DNA of 64,000 bases from Forficula auricularia (taxonomy: Eukaryota > Arthropoda > Insecta > Dermaptera > Forficulidae): assembly GCA_024734495.1 (NCBI GenBank), contig JALMQS010000061.1:9664598-9728597 (forward strand), given 5' to 3'. The position numbers and the translations under genes are program-made. The notes beneath the pieces were generated by a model, which worked only from the letters and a program-made list of their open reading frames with translations, did no database searches and had not been told where the DNA came from. The stretch's first letter is position 1. Each line of letters opens with the position of its first letter. Positions 55,088 through 64,000 of this stretch are shown one piece after another.

Positions 55088-55400
55088 TTAGACCATGAAA
55101 TATATAGACACGCCCTGGTGTCGATTTGGTGAGGCCAGCATCAACTAGAGAATGTGACGTCATCTGTAGGTAGGAACACCCAGAAATAGCATGGCCACTA
55201 TAGGAATTATTATACATTGAGATAAATTTATCGTAGTTTAGATTATTTATTTTGGATTCCAATAATCGCAAATTAATATTAAATTAATATTACCAAAATA
55301 TTTATGCGAGAACGTGACGTCATCTGTAGGCGATGTTGGCCTCACTTCACTCTGTGTGGAGAGTAGCAGAGGGCGTGTCTATATATTTCATGGTCTAAAA
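55088..55400. mobile_element. MITE with perfect 28-bp inverted repeats
   Basis: TTAGACCATGAAATATATAG-ACACGCCCT at the left is mirrored exactly by AGGGCGTGTC-TATATATTTCATGGTCTAA (55370-55398). Flanking GTCTAGGC (55080-55087) and GTCTAGGT (55401-55408) suggest an 8-bp target duplication. The interior holds two TGACGTCA palindromes (55155-55162, 55315-55322). The frame at 55038-55271 covers half of it. Confidence 0.8.
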
Positions 55401-55654
55401 GTCTAGGTATTAATTTTCCAGTAAATCAAAAATCATAATAAGATTTTATTAAATGATTATTTTGGAAAGTTTTATGTGCAGTCAAAAATAAAAAAATAAT
55501 TTTTTATCAAAAGCGTGAGTTATCCCTATAAATATCTCTTTAAGTAGAATCAGGTTTAAGTTTTTGTATTGTTTGTTAGGTGAATAGCTTACTATTTCAA
55601 AAAAAAGAATTGACCTACATCCAATTGGGTTTGAGAAATAACAGATAGAGTATT

Positions 55655-55715
55655 TATAAATAAAAATTCTGATGATGAAAGTCACACCTTCGAAACTATA
55701 GTCTTTAACAAATAA
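55655..55715 (+). ncRNA. Hammerhead-like motif, weak stems
   Basis: CTGATGA at 55669-55675, GAAAGTCACACCTTC (only about 3-4 stem II pairs), GAAAC, TATA, GTC. Core complete, but the bases next to the core do not pair for stem I (ATT against TTT). Confidence 0.5.
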
Positions 55716-55784
55716 ATTAAATATATTTACATAAATGTATAAATATAAATATTTAAAAAAATAATCTTAAGACGTTTAATATAA

Positions 55785-56695
55785 TCCAAGGTTTCTGGAG
55801 AATTTCTCCTTTTATCAATGGAATTTTAGATAGTCAAAAAAAGAAAAAGAAATAACAAAAAAGTTGCTTTTTCTAATGAATAAAAAGCAAAACTAAAGAA
55901 ATTTAAAAATATTCATTCTCTGAACGAACTCAATCTTTCTTTTTTACCTTAATACAAAACTTAAATTCATCAATTTCGGAATTTTCTGTGTCTATATTCT
56001 AAGAAAAAAATAAAAAAATGAAAACCGCGTTTTAACAAAACATTTTTCTAACTCATACTAAAAATATATATACTTATACACACTTAAATTTGATTTCTTC
56101 CTTGTTAAAAACTGAGTTACTTCTCAAAATGGAGGATATTAAAGAATTTTTCATGGGAACGCTCTGAAAGTTAGATTTGTTCTGTCATTTTCATCCAAAT
56201 TAGTTGCCTAACGTACAGGCGTTTTCACAAAATTGTATAAGAGGCCCTGAACAAACCTAATAAGATTTACAATTTTAAGGCTGTAAATAACTGATATATT
56301 CTTAATAGACAAATTTCAAAATAACATAATCTTCACTGAGTTTTTATAAATAAATAAAATATAACGATAATCACTTAATTAAATAAAATTATTGGAAATA
56401 AGCAATTTTTAATTACATCCTTCATTTTATATAATAATAATAATAATATTTTTTTAATGCATCGAATTGCAAATTCTGTCTATCGAAAAAAATAATAATT
56501 CGACTCTTTATATGAAATTCTATGATTAGAAAAATCAAAATTGTGTTCAAGCTAGTTGAATTGCTAGTACATTTGGAATTTATTATTCTAATTGAATATT
56601 TTTTTATTTCTCATTTTTGATTATCTAAAATTTCATTGATAAAGGGAAGATATTCTTCCGAAATGCTTGGATTTTATTAAAAGTTGGAAGATTGT
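55785..56695. mobile_element. Inverted-repeat element, Penelope-derived ends
   Basis: AATCCAAGGTTTCTGGAGAA, TTTCTCCTTTTATCAATGGA at the left mirror TTCATTGATAAAGGGAAGAT, ATTCTTCCGAAATGCTTGGA at the right. Read inward, the ends give TTGATAAAGGGA..TTCTTCCGAAA, a hammerhead-like layout with changed core. Related block at 62580-62740. Confidence 0.6.
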
Positions 56696-58060
56696 TTTTT
56701 TTTAAGATTTGCATTTATTTTTTTAATTATAAAACAATCAAAAATATTTTTTTCTAGAACTAAACTTTTATTTTTCTTGACTTGACAAGTCCAAAACGTG
56801 AAGAAAATTACATTTTTAAGAATTAATTTCTTTCGAAAGAGAATCACTAGAGATTATCACTTTGAATTTTTTTTCAAAAATTCTCAAAATTAAAAAAAAA
56901 ACATAGTTAAATTAGTTGCTAAATATTACGAATAATATGAAGTTCTTACAAACATTGCATTGGTATATAAATATTTATTTTCAAAAAACGTGCCCAAGTT
57001 TGGCACCAAACACAGAACCCTTCAAAGACTTGTTACAGCACTGCAAAAGGTGGATCAGAGTCTTGGAAATGTTTACTTTTCCCCCAGTTTAAAATACTAT
57101 AATATTTAATTGTGAATTATTATTCTCTAATAAAATTTAATCTATAATATTAATCAATTTAGCAATATTTAGGGTGGATTTTCCCAAAGAATCCCCAAGA
57201 TAATCTTCCCCTATAGGAAATAATAAAATGTTTATCAGTAGATGATGAAATCTATAAATCACCTGCTTAATCTAATATAGCTATATATTTTCGATAACAT
57301 AATCTTTTATTAATCCCATTTTTTGTACCATATGTTAAGAGCACAGTGGATATTTAGAAATTATTTCACGGTGCTTTGATTTTCCTGCACAGCACCATAA
57401 TAGAGAGGGCGGGTTCCTAAAATTGACATCTCCAACCCCCTTCGAACTCACCCTCGTATGTCAATTCAGCTGGCTTGCTGAGTAATCAATTTAGAGGGCC
57501 TCGAAATCCCTTATATCAAATTGCAAAAACTCTTATCAGTTTTAGTATATGTGAATGAGAAAGGCGTTGAGAACCCTTAATCGAAATTTATCGCATATCT
57601 ATTGCGGAACAGAAGTGGAGCTGTTAGCAGAAAGCTCAAGAGGGGCGATGGATGATTGCACGAAATATAGCTTGAAATTTTATTACAAACCTCTTTGAAA
57701 CTAAAAGAATAGTATCTCTTTTCCTTTATAGTTATTATAAATTAGGGCGGTCCATAAATTACCTCACACAGTAAGGGAGGAGGGGGTATCTCAGATTCTG
57801 TAGAGAAAATATGTAAAGTGGGCCCGGATCTTAAAAATAATTGTGATGTCACAAAAGTCAATTTAAAATTTTTTAAAATTTTCAAATATATTTTTTAGAT
57901 TTTATTTATTTTCTTAGAAAGACGGACTGGTAAGCGAAATAAGTAGGTTATAATGAAAGGCAGTCCATAAATTAGTTACTTTTTATTCAATTTTCGACGT
58001 TTCGGAGACTTTTTTCTTTCCTTCTACTTATATTTTTTAGATTTCAAGTTATTATTATTC
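56696..58060. other. No gene seen
   Basis: AT-rich. GGTCCATAAATTACCTCACA at 57751 and GCAGTCCATAAATTAG at 57961 look like repeat ends. No ORF. Confidence 0.45.
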
Positions 58061-58480
58061 TGTTGGAGTAAAAACCCGTCTTTACTAAGAACGTGTTCTT
58101 ACTAGTTAAACCGCGTATCTCGGACTGAATATCTTTGTGGGAACTAGAATTTACTGATATTGGTTGATTTTGTTCAAAGGTCTAGAATCTTCATTTTTGA
58201 CGTTCCGCCTCATTTCGTGTATTTATTTTCAAAATTTCTTAAACGGAAATGTCAATAATTAGAAGCAAAGTTGTAGAGGATGTAATTTTTGACATTTTCT
58301 TTTAAAAATTTTTGATAATAAACACCCAAAATGAGGCGGAAGGTCAAAAATGAAGATTCTGAACCTTTGAACCAAACTCAACCAACATCAGTAAATTCTA
58401 GTTGCCACAAAGATATTCAGTGAAACGCGTTTTAACTAGTAAGAAACCGATTTTACTAAAAACGGGTTTTTACTACAACA
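58061..58480. mobile_element. 420-bp fold-back element
   Basis: TGTTGGAGTAAAAACCCG and CGGGTTTTTACTACAACA are inverted ends; arms of about 150 bp continue (AATATCTTTGTGGGAACTAG against CTAGTTGCCACAAAGATATT; GAATCTTCATTTTTGAC against GTCAAAAATGAAGATTC). Confidence 0.8.
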
Positions 58481-58904
58481 ATTCCAACCTGAAAATGTTG
58501 GTAAAATAAAAATTATTTTTTTATTAAAATTAGGAAAAATTAAGTTATGGCAAGTCATTTAATTCAAAATATTATTTTTTTAAATAGTTTAGTAAATTTA
58601 AATTTATTTCTAGTTCTACACTAACCCTCACTCGGCCATCTATTAAATTTTTAGAGACCGTACCGAGTCTTTTTAAAAAATCTATACTTTTTTTAATAAT
58701 ATAACATTCCAGCTGCGAAGCCCGCCTTTGGATGGCATCTTGTTGGCCAGGGGGCTACTTTCCTAATTTTAATAAAGTCTAGTTGTTATGAATCACTAGT
58801 GTGTTTGAAAATAATATTTAAATTTCTAATATAACTTCCATATTCTTCTTATCAATCATTTATTATTAAAAGAGAAAGAAAAACTTCTAATTTTTGAAAA
58901 ATTT

Positions 58905-58955
58905 ATTATTGTTAAAACATGTTTCGGGCCTAGTCGGACTCATGTTCAGTTTTTT
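58905..58955 (-). repeat. Penelope-derived hammerhead-like remnant
   Basis: Minus strand: CTGAACATGAGTCCGACTAG, GCCCGAAACATGTTTTAAC. GAAAC is kept, the CTGATGA core is changed. Confidence 0.4.
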
Positions 58956-58967
58956 CTTTCCCTTTTT

Positions 58968-59236
58968 TAACCGGCCTCAAAAAGGAGGAGGTTCTCAATT
59001 CGACTGAATTTTTGTGTGTCTATGTTGCTCGATTTCTTCGCCAATTGTGAACCGATTTTGATGATTTTTTTTTGTATTGTGTTCAGTATAGTTTCCGATT
59101 GGTAAAAAACTAAATTTCATTGGTATTGGACCTTTTTTGTTATCTATGTTCACCAATAACTTCTTTGTTTATGAACCTGTTTATTTCTTTGTTTATGTTT
59201 ATTTGTTTTGTTTATATAATTTTGAAGTCGGTTTTA
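58968..59236. mobile_element. AACCGACTTC-type MITE
   Basis: AACCGGCCTCAAAAAGGAGG, AGGTTCTCAATTCGACTGAA at the left and TTTGAAGTCGGTTTT at the right; ACCGATTTTGATGAT inside. A compact relative of 48790-49515. Confidence 0.7.
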
Positions 59237-60975
59237 TTTTTTTCATATAAAAATTATGAATTATAATAATTCAAGATTGATAAGAAGAATAGTGAATTTA
59301 TATTAATAATTTGAACAATCGCGAATATTTTGCGTTTGAATAAATTTAAATTTCCTATAATTTTAATAAATTCTATTTGTCGTGAACTATTAGAAGGTTT
59401 TAAAATTAAAAAAATCACGTCGGTGTCATCGATCAAGCCGATTATAATAAGTATAGATAGATAGATATTAAAATAAATGAAAGTTTTAATAAAATTAAAT
59501 TAAATTAGAAAAACGTTTATCTAGCTATTTTCTTACATCAATTACTGCTAATTCTTAATTGAATTATCTTAGAATGTCTTTGTTTGAAAGACAATAGTAG
59601 TCAAGATAGATTATTTCCAGGCTAGCTTGCACCCCGCCCTTCTCGCCCCAAGGAGGGACATTAAGACTTTTGAGGAACATTTACTAAAGCGAAAAGGACA
59701 TGATAATAAATTAGATAATTATGTGCCACTAATGGCCCTCATAAAGGAGACGCATAAAAATTATTTTTAAACGATTCCTATCACCTTACTAAATCAAAAA
59801 AACATTGATAAGAAAGAATTAATATAGGTGTATATATTAGACTTGCAAATGAATATGTAGAAGAAATATTTATTTCTTTATCTTGATTAATTATTGTTTA
59901 GATAAGTGAAAACATCCCGAAATAATATTTAATGGATAATTTTGAAATTCACAGCTATTCCATCCTTTAATGCTTATTTTATAAATTGACCAGCTTCTAG
60001 CTTAATGACCTTGTAAGAAGTATAGGTGTTGAGTTTTTAGAAAAAATAGAGGATCACAACTGTTAAAAATTTCCACAAATTTATCACTAGTCAAATGAGT
60101 GCCCTCGCCATCGCAACCAACCCCCTATGGGCGGCATTTATAACGTCACCCTCCACCACCTTTTTTGCTCTCGAGACCATGGCTATCACTCCCACTCGTT
60201 CTTATTCATACAACCACCACAGGGTAAACATCTCTTAGAATTACTCTATGTTTGTTATTCCCTAGTTGTATGGGCCTGAAAGGTAAGAATATTCTGATAG
60301 TTAAAATTCATATCCTATACGTGTTCATTTCTTTAATTATTTTTCTCTTTTATCCTGAAAGTTTCATCAACAAATATGTTTTGCCAAGCTTAGCAAAATA
60401 TATGTTTTTTAGTTTACCCAATCGCTTGGCAACCAACAAAACATATAAACTACCTTGCCCATCACGGAGGCAAGAAACCCAACCCTTTCTTTTTCTGAGC
60501 AAATTCAAAAAGGGCAACCCAAGGGCATTTTAGCGCTCTACATCTTGAGCAGCGCCCACAGCCCCCACAAGGCGCATTCAATTTTGCGCAAGGCATCGCG
60601 GAACGGGACTCAGGCTCCAAATGGCATGTACCTTTCCCAAACACTCTCTTTGATCAATCTCCACCCCACTCCACAATATCAAAACCTTCCCCTTTGTTGA
60701 TTAATTAATAAATTTTATATAAACGTTAAATTGTTTTTCCTTTTTATTTCATAGACCTTTGAAGAGAACTACTCCTGTCTTCCCTCCATTTTTTTTCTTT
60801 TACAGGATATCATATATGTATAGCATTAATTAACTAGATAATTACAAAAGCCCCTATCAAAAAATCTTTTATTATAAAGTAAAAAACAGCTTCCTTGAGG
60901 ACTTACAACCCTCATAACAAAAAGGAACACGCAACTCCTACTATCTTTCTTTAGACATTCCTAATTAATTCAATT
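59237..60975. other. No confident gene
   Basis: 59370-59420 resembles Helitron-internal sequence (GAACTATTAGAAGGTTTTAA). A GC-richer patch at 60420-60690 has overlapping short frames on both strands (60252, 60455, 60462) with no recognised domain. Confidence 0.4.
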
Positions 60976-61915
60976 GAGATGTGGATACTGCAACACGACT
61001 CAGGAAGGCTGTAAAAATGCCACTAATTCATGATGTGAGAAGAGGATCAGATCACCTACTTGAGAAAAAACAGTGTCAATTGTACCTTAACAATTTTCAA
61101 GATATCACAGTAGTTAAGGTACAATTGACACTGTTTTTTCTCAAATGGATGATTCTCTTCTCACATAATGTATTGCTGGCATTTTTACATCCTTCCTCAG
61201 TCGTGTTGCGAGCATCCACATCTCAAATGAAATAATTTGGATGGCTTAGTAGTTGTGACTCTTTATTTAATATATATATACAGTCTTGTTGCGAGCATTA
61301 TATATATCAAATAGAAGGGTCGCAACTACAACTATCGCTCTTTAAGAATTCCTAATTATTTCATTTGAGTTAAGGATGCTCGCAACTCGAGTAAGGAAGG
61401 ATGTAATGATGCCAGTAATACATGTTTTAAAAAGAGGATCACCCACTTGAGAAAAACAGTGTCAATTGTACCTTAACAATTTTCAAGATATCACAGAAGT
61501 TAAGGCATAATTGACACTGTTTTTTTCAAATCGATGATCTTCTTCTCAAAACATGTATTTCTGGCATCTTTAAATCCTTCTCAGTCGTGTTGCGAGCATC
61601 CACATTCAAATGAAATAATTAGGATGTCTTAAAGAGAGATAGTAGTTGTGATTCTCTATTTAATATATATATATATACAGTCTTGTTCAGAGCATTATAT
61701 ATATATATATCAACTACAAGGATCGCAACTACTACTATCGCTCTTTAAGCATTCCTAATTATTTCATTTGAGATATGGAGCTAGCAACTCGAGTAAGGAA
61801 GAATGTAAAAATGCCAGTAATACATGATTTGAGAAGAGGATCACCTACTTGAGAAAAAACAGTGTCAATTGTACATTAACTTCTGTGATATGTTGAAAAT
61901 TGTTAAGGTCGTGCG
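60976..61915. repeat. Tandem array of fold-back units
   Basis: Units contain AACAGTGTCAATTGTACCTT facing AAGGTACAATTGACACTGTT around ACAATTTTCAAGATATCACAG, with outer arms GAGATGTGGATACTGCAACA and GTTGCGAGCATCCACATCTC. TGAGAAAA(A)ACAGTG starts at 61061, 61448 and 61850, a period of about 387-402 bp. Units are joined by (TA)n and CAGTCTTGTTGCGAGCATT; the last is half a unit. The frame 60981-61235 is one palindrome read through. Confidence 0.8.
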
Positions 61916-62039
61916 TTTATTAATATAACTTTAAAATAATTATTTGATTACTTTTGAAGAACCTAAACGAAAATGATTAATATATTAGTAAAATATTGTG
62001 GAAAATTTATGGGCTAAATCCAAATATTTCGAAGACTGA

Positions 62040-62250
62040 TATGAACCATTTTCATGAGGAGAAATCAATGAGGTTCTCCTCTGATTAATGGAGTTGTTTG
62101 ACCAGCTTACTATCAGAGCAAAACAAATTTAACTTTATATGTCAAAATCGAAATTTAAGCCAATGAAAAATTACAGATAGAATATTTCTAATTAAAAAGA
62201 ATGATGATGAAGCCTTCGAAACTATAGTCTCTAACAAATAAATTATATAT
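62040..62250 (+). mobile_element. Penelope-derived repeat with near-core hammerhead motif
   Basis: AGAAATCAATGAGGTTCTCC near 62060, then ATGATGATGAAGCCTTC-GAAAC-TATA-GTCTCTAACA at 62202-62234. First core base is A in place of C. Confidence 0.5.
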
Positions 62251-62256
62251 GTAAAT

Positions 62257-62515
62257 GAATCGCTGATTGCAGAAATTGTACAAGTTATTTTTTTAGGTAT
62301 ATATCTTGGTCAACTTTGAAGTTCACTAAGTCCTAGGCGATAAAGGCAAATAGTTTAAAATTTCACTGAAAAAATAATGTTTTAATATATTTTTGATTTT
62401 AGCATTATGTTTTATTATACCTCAAATTATTATATCTCAAAAACAATTTTTTGCGTTTTTCTCAAAATTTTAGTTCACTGACTTGTACTTACCATTTCTG
62501 CAATCAGCGATTCAA
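62257..62515. mobile_element. 259-bp MITE
   Basis: TGAATCGCTGATTGCAGAAA and TTTCTGCAATCAGCGATTCA are perfect inverted ends; ACAAGTTA-type and TTGTACTT subterminal sequence also mirror. It lies inside sequence related to the flanking Penelope-derived repeats. Confidence 0.75.
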
Positions 62516-62579
62516 ATATATGTATATATACCAATATAAAAAAATACAAATCTTTACAATAAAAAAACAATTTTAAAAA

Positions 62580-62740
62580 CGTTGATTCAAATCCCAAACG
62601 TTTCGGGAGAATTTCTCCTTTTATCAATGGCAAAAATTTCAAAAAAAAGAAATAAAACGTTTCTTTCTCTAAATTTTTTGCCATTGATAAAGGGAGGAAT
62701 TCTCGAGAAACTTTTAAAGATTTGTATTTTTTTAATAATT
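62580..62740. repeat. Head-to-head Penelope-derived repeat
   Basis: AACGTTTCGGGAGAATTTCT, CCTTTTATCAATGGCAAAAA face TTTTTGCCATTGATAAAGGG, AGGAATTCTCGAGAAACTTT. Same layout as the ends of 55785-56695. Confidence 0.6.
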
Positions 62741-62799
62741 TAAATACAATCAATAGTTAATTTTTACTTTTTCTATATAACATATATATATAGGTATAT

Positions 62800-63055
62800 A
62801 TACTAAGCAGAGGTCAACCTCTCTATCCAATCGGGTAATTGACACCATTAGAAATGACAGAAAAAATATTTATAATTAAAAAGATTGATGATGAAGGTTA
62901 AAGCTTTGAAACTATAGTTAGAAACAAATAAATTTTATTTGTACTTACATTTTTATATTTGGTATACCTATATATTATGATTGTTTATTGTCATCAAGCA
63001 GAGGACAACCTCAGTGATTTCTTTTGATGAATCAACAACTCTGCTACTCTCGACA
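62800..63055. mobile_element. Penelope-derived repeat, decayed hammerhead
   Basis: AAGCAGAGGTCAACCTCTCT; TTGATGATGAAGGTTAAAGC-TTTGAAACTATAGTT at 62886-62922; right end AAGCAGAGGACAACCTCAGT, ATCAACAACTCTGCTACTCT-CGAC. Confidence 0.55.
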
Positions 63056-63579
63056 AAAAATATTTTCAATCAAAAATGAATCTTAGTTTCATTAAATTGA
63101 TTAAAATAATAGATTTTCGAGTCTATTTTATTTATTTTTGTGAAAGGATGATATATATGGAATATATATCAGCATTAGAGAGAAGCGTACAAGAAATAGC
63201 TTATAATTGCTGGTGTTGTCGCTGTATGGTTTAGTTCTTGTGTGTTTGCGCCATATTGCCATCAAACGAACGGAATGGGAGTTCAAAGGGGTACAAAACA
63301 CTAAAAAAGAAATATGTTGAAGAGAGAGAGAGAGAGAAAGTTTCTAGAAGCCAATTGGCGTTTATATAGTAAAGGGAGACTTTCGAAAATAATAATAAGG
63401 CGCATTTTGTTCATCCAGAAATAATAACAAAATAAAGAAGTGAAAAAAATATTGGTGAAACAGATAATAATTTTTAAGTCGAATGAAAAACTATTAATTA
63501 ATATAACATAAAAAGCCTGTCTACTTGTGCTCCGATAATTTTTTACGCCGGTGCTGTATATAAAACATGATTAAAATAG
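63056..63579. other. No gene seen
   Basis: AT-rich, with GAGAGAGAGAGAG at 63324. No ORF. Confidence 0.45.
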
Positions 63580-63870
63580 TTTTTAAAGAATTTGGTGTTG
63601 GTACTTGGTGAAACATTTTTAAATTATTGGATAAAAAATACTTGGTAGGTTTCACATTAAGATATAAAAAATAAAACGAATTTATTTTTGGAGAATCTTT
63701 AATGTCGATATATATATAATATATTTCAGTTACTTTCTGTTTCTCCTGAAGATGGGTTAGTCACCCGAAATATTTATATCGAGATTAAAGATTCTCCAAA
63801 AATAAATTCGTTTATTTTTTATATCTTAATGTCAAACCTACCAAGTAATTTTTATCCAATAATTATTAAA
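63580..63870. mobile_element. Penelope-derived palindrome (GTGTTGGTACTTGGTGAAAC family)
   Basis: TTACCAAGTATTTTTTATCC-type left arm (63628-63720, GATATAAAAAATAAAACGAA, TTTATTTTTGGAGAATCTTT) is mirrored by 63780-63860. The centre has CTCCTGAAGATGGGTTAGTC-ACCCGAAATATTTATATCGAG: CTGAAGA, a GGGT/ACCC stem, GAAA, a TAT..ATA stem and TC. Confidence 0.65.
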
Positions 63871-64000
63871 ATAGATAAGCGGCAGGGCTGGCCGAGAACA
63901 GTGCTGTCGTTACAGTACAAATGTATTAGTTACAATAAATTTTTGCTTGAAAACTACAATAGTCCATTAACATTAAAATAATTTAGTTTCTAGTACATTC

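Noticed and set aside
60252..60700. Overlapping short frames in a GC-richer patch
   Set aside because: No domain, no consistent frame, both strands open. Could be an exon fragment, but nothing in the sequence supports it.

Overview
This is a eukaryotic, intron-containing, very AT-rich and extremely transposon-dense stretch, most likely from an arthropod. That assignment is an inference from the mix seen: classic HTGEKPF-linker C2H2 fingers, RTE-type and CR1/Jockey-like LINEs, Penelope-like elements, Helitrons, tRNA-derived SINEs, and a MITE with AACCGACTTCAAAA-type ends. The species cannot be read from the sequence. One 100-base run of N (20643-20742) marks an assembly gap. No rRNA, canonical tRNA gene, CRISPR array or bacterial operon is visible.

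Only one host-like gene can be supported: a plus-strand C2H2 zinc-finger gene. Its exons at 11113-11256 and 12546-13389 join in phase, with a possible first coding exon at 4899-4944. A nine-A run at 12818-12826 shifts the frame between the N-terminal part and the six-finger block. If the distal exon is right, the 6.2 kb first intron holds a Penelope-like element (5251-7774) and a Helitron (7863 to about 10670) that itself hosts two LINE insertions.

Layout: 1-3858 is a rolling-circle-type array (468-bp monomers carrying Helitron 5' ends, then 135-bp monomers, then one Helitron 3' end); 3855-4154 a small Helitron; 4.9-13.4 kb the gene and its intronic elements; 13.7-25.2 kb a SINE, LINEs, hAT-like and mariner-like elements; 22.4-28.4 kb hammerhead-bearing Penelope-derived repeats and palindromic tRNA-like repeats; 31-35 kb fold-back elements and a Helitron; 36-41 kb LINE pieces, nested MITEs and a 65-bp minisatellite split by a LINE; 42.5-46 kb a SINE, fold-backs, a truncated LTR-retrotransposon gag and a 540-bp palindrome; 47.5-52.2 kb two more Helitrons and palindromic repeats; 53-64 kb MITEs, fold-backs and Penelope-derived repeats.

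The most striking theme is a recurring small RNA-like module, CTGATGA - hairpin - GAAAC - short loop - GTC. It matches the hammerhead ribozyme core known from Penelope-like elements. It occurs on both strands, often as head-to-head inverted pairs, and in several sequence-divergent families. The copy at 27980-28033 keeps the full core plus a pairable stem I. All element-encoded proteins seen are truncated or frameshifted, so the window looks like a transposon graveyard around one gene.
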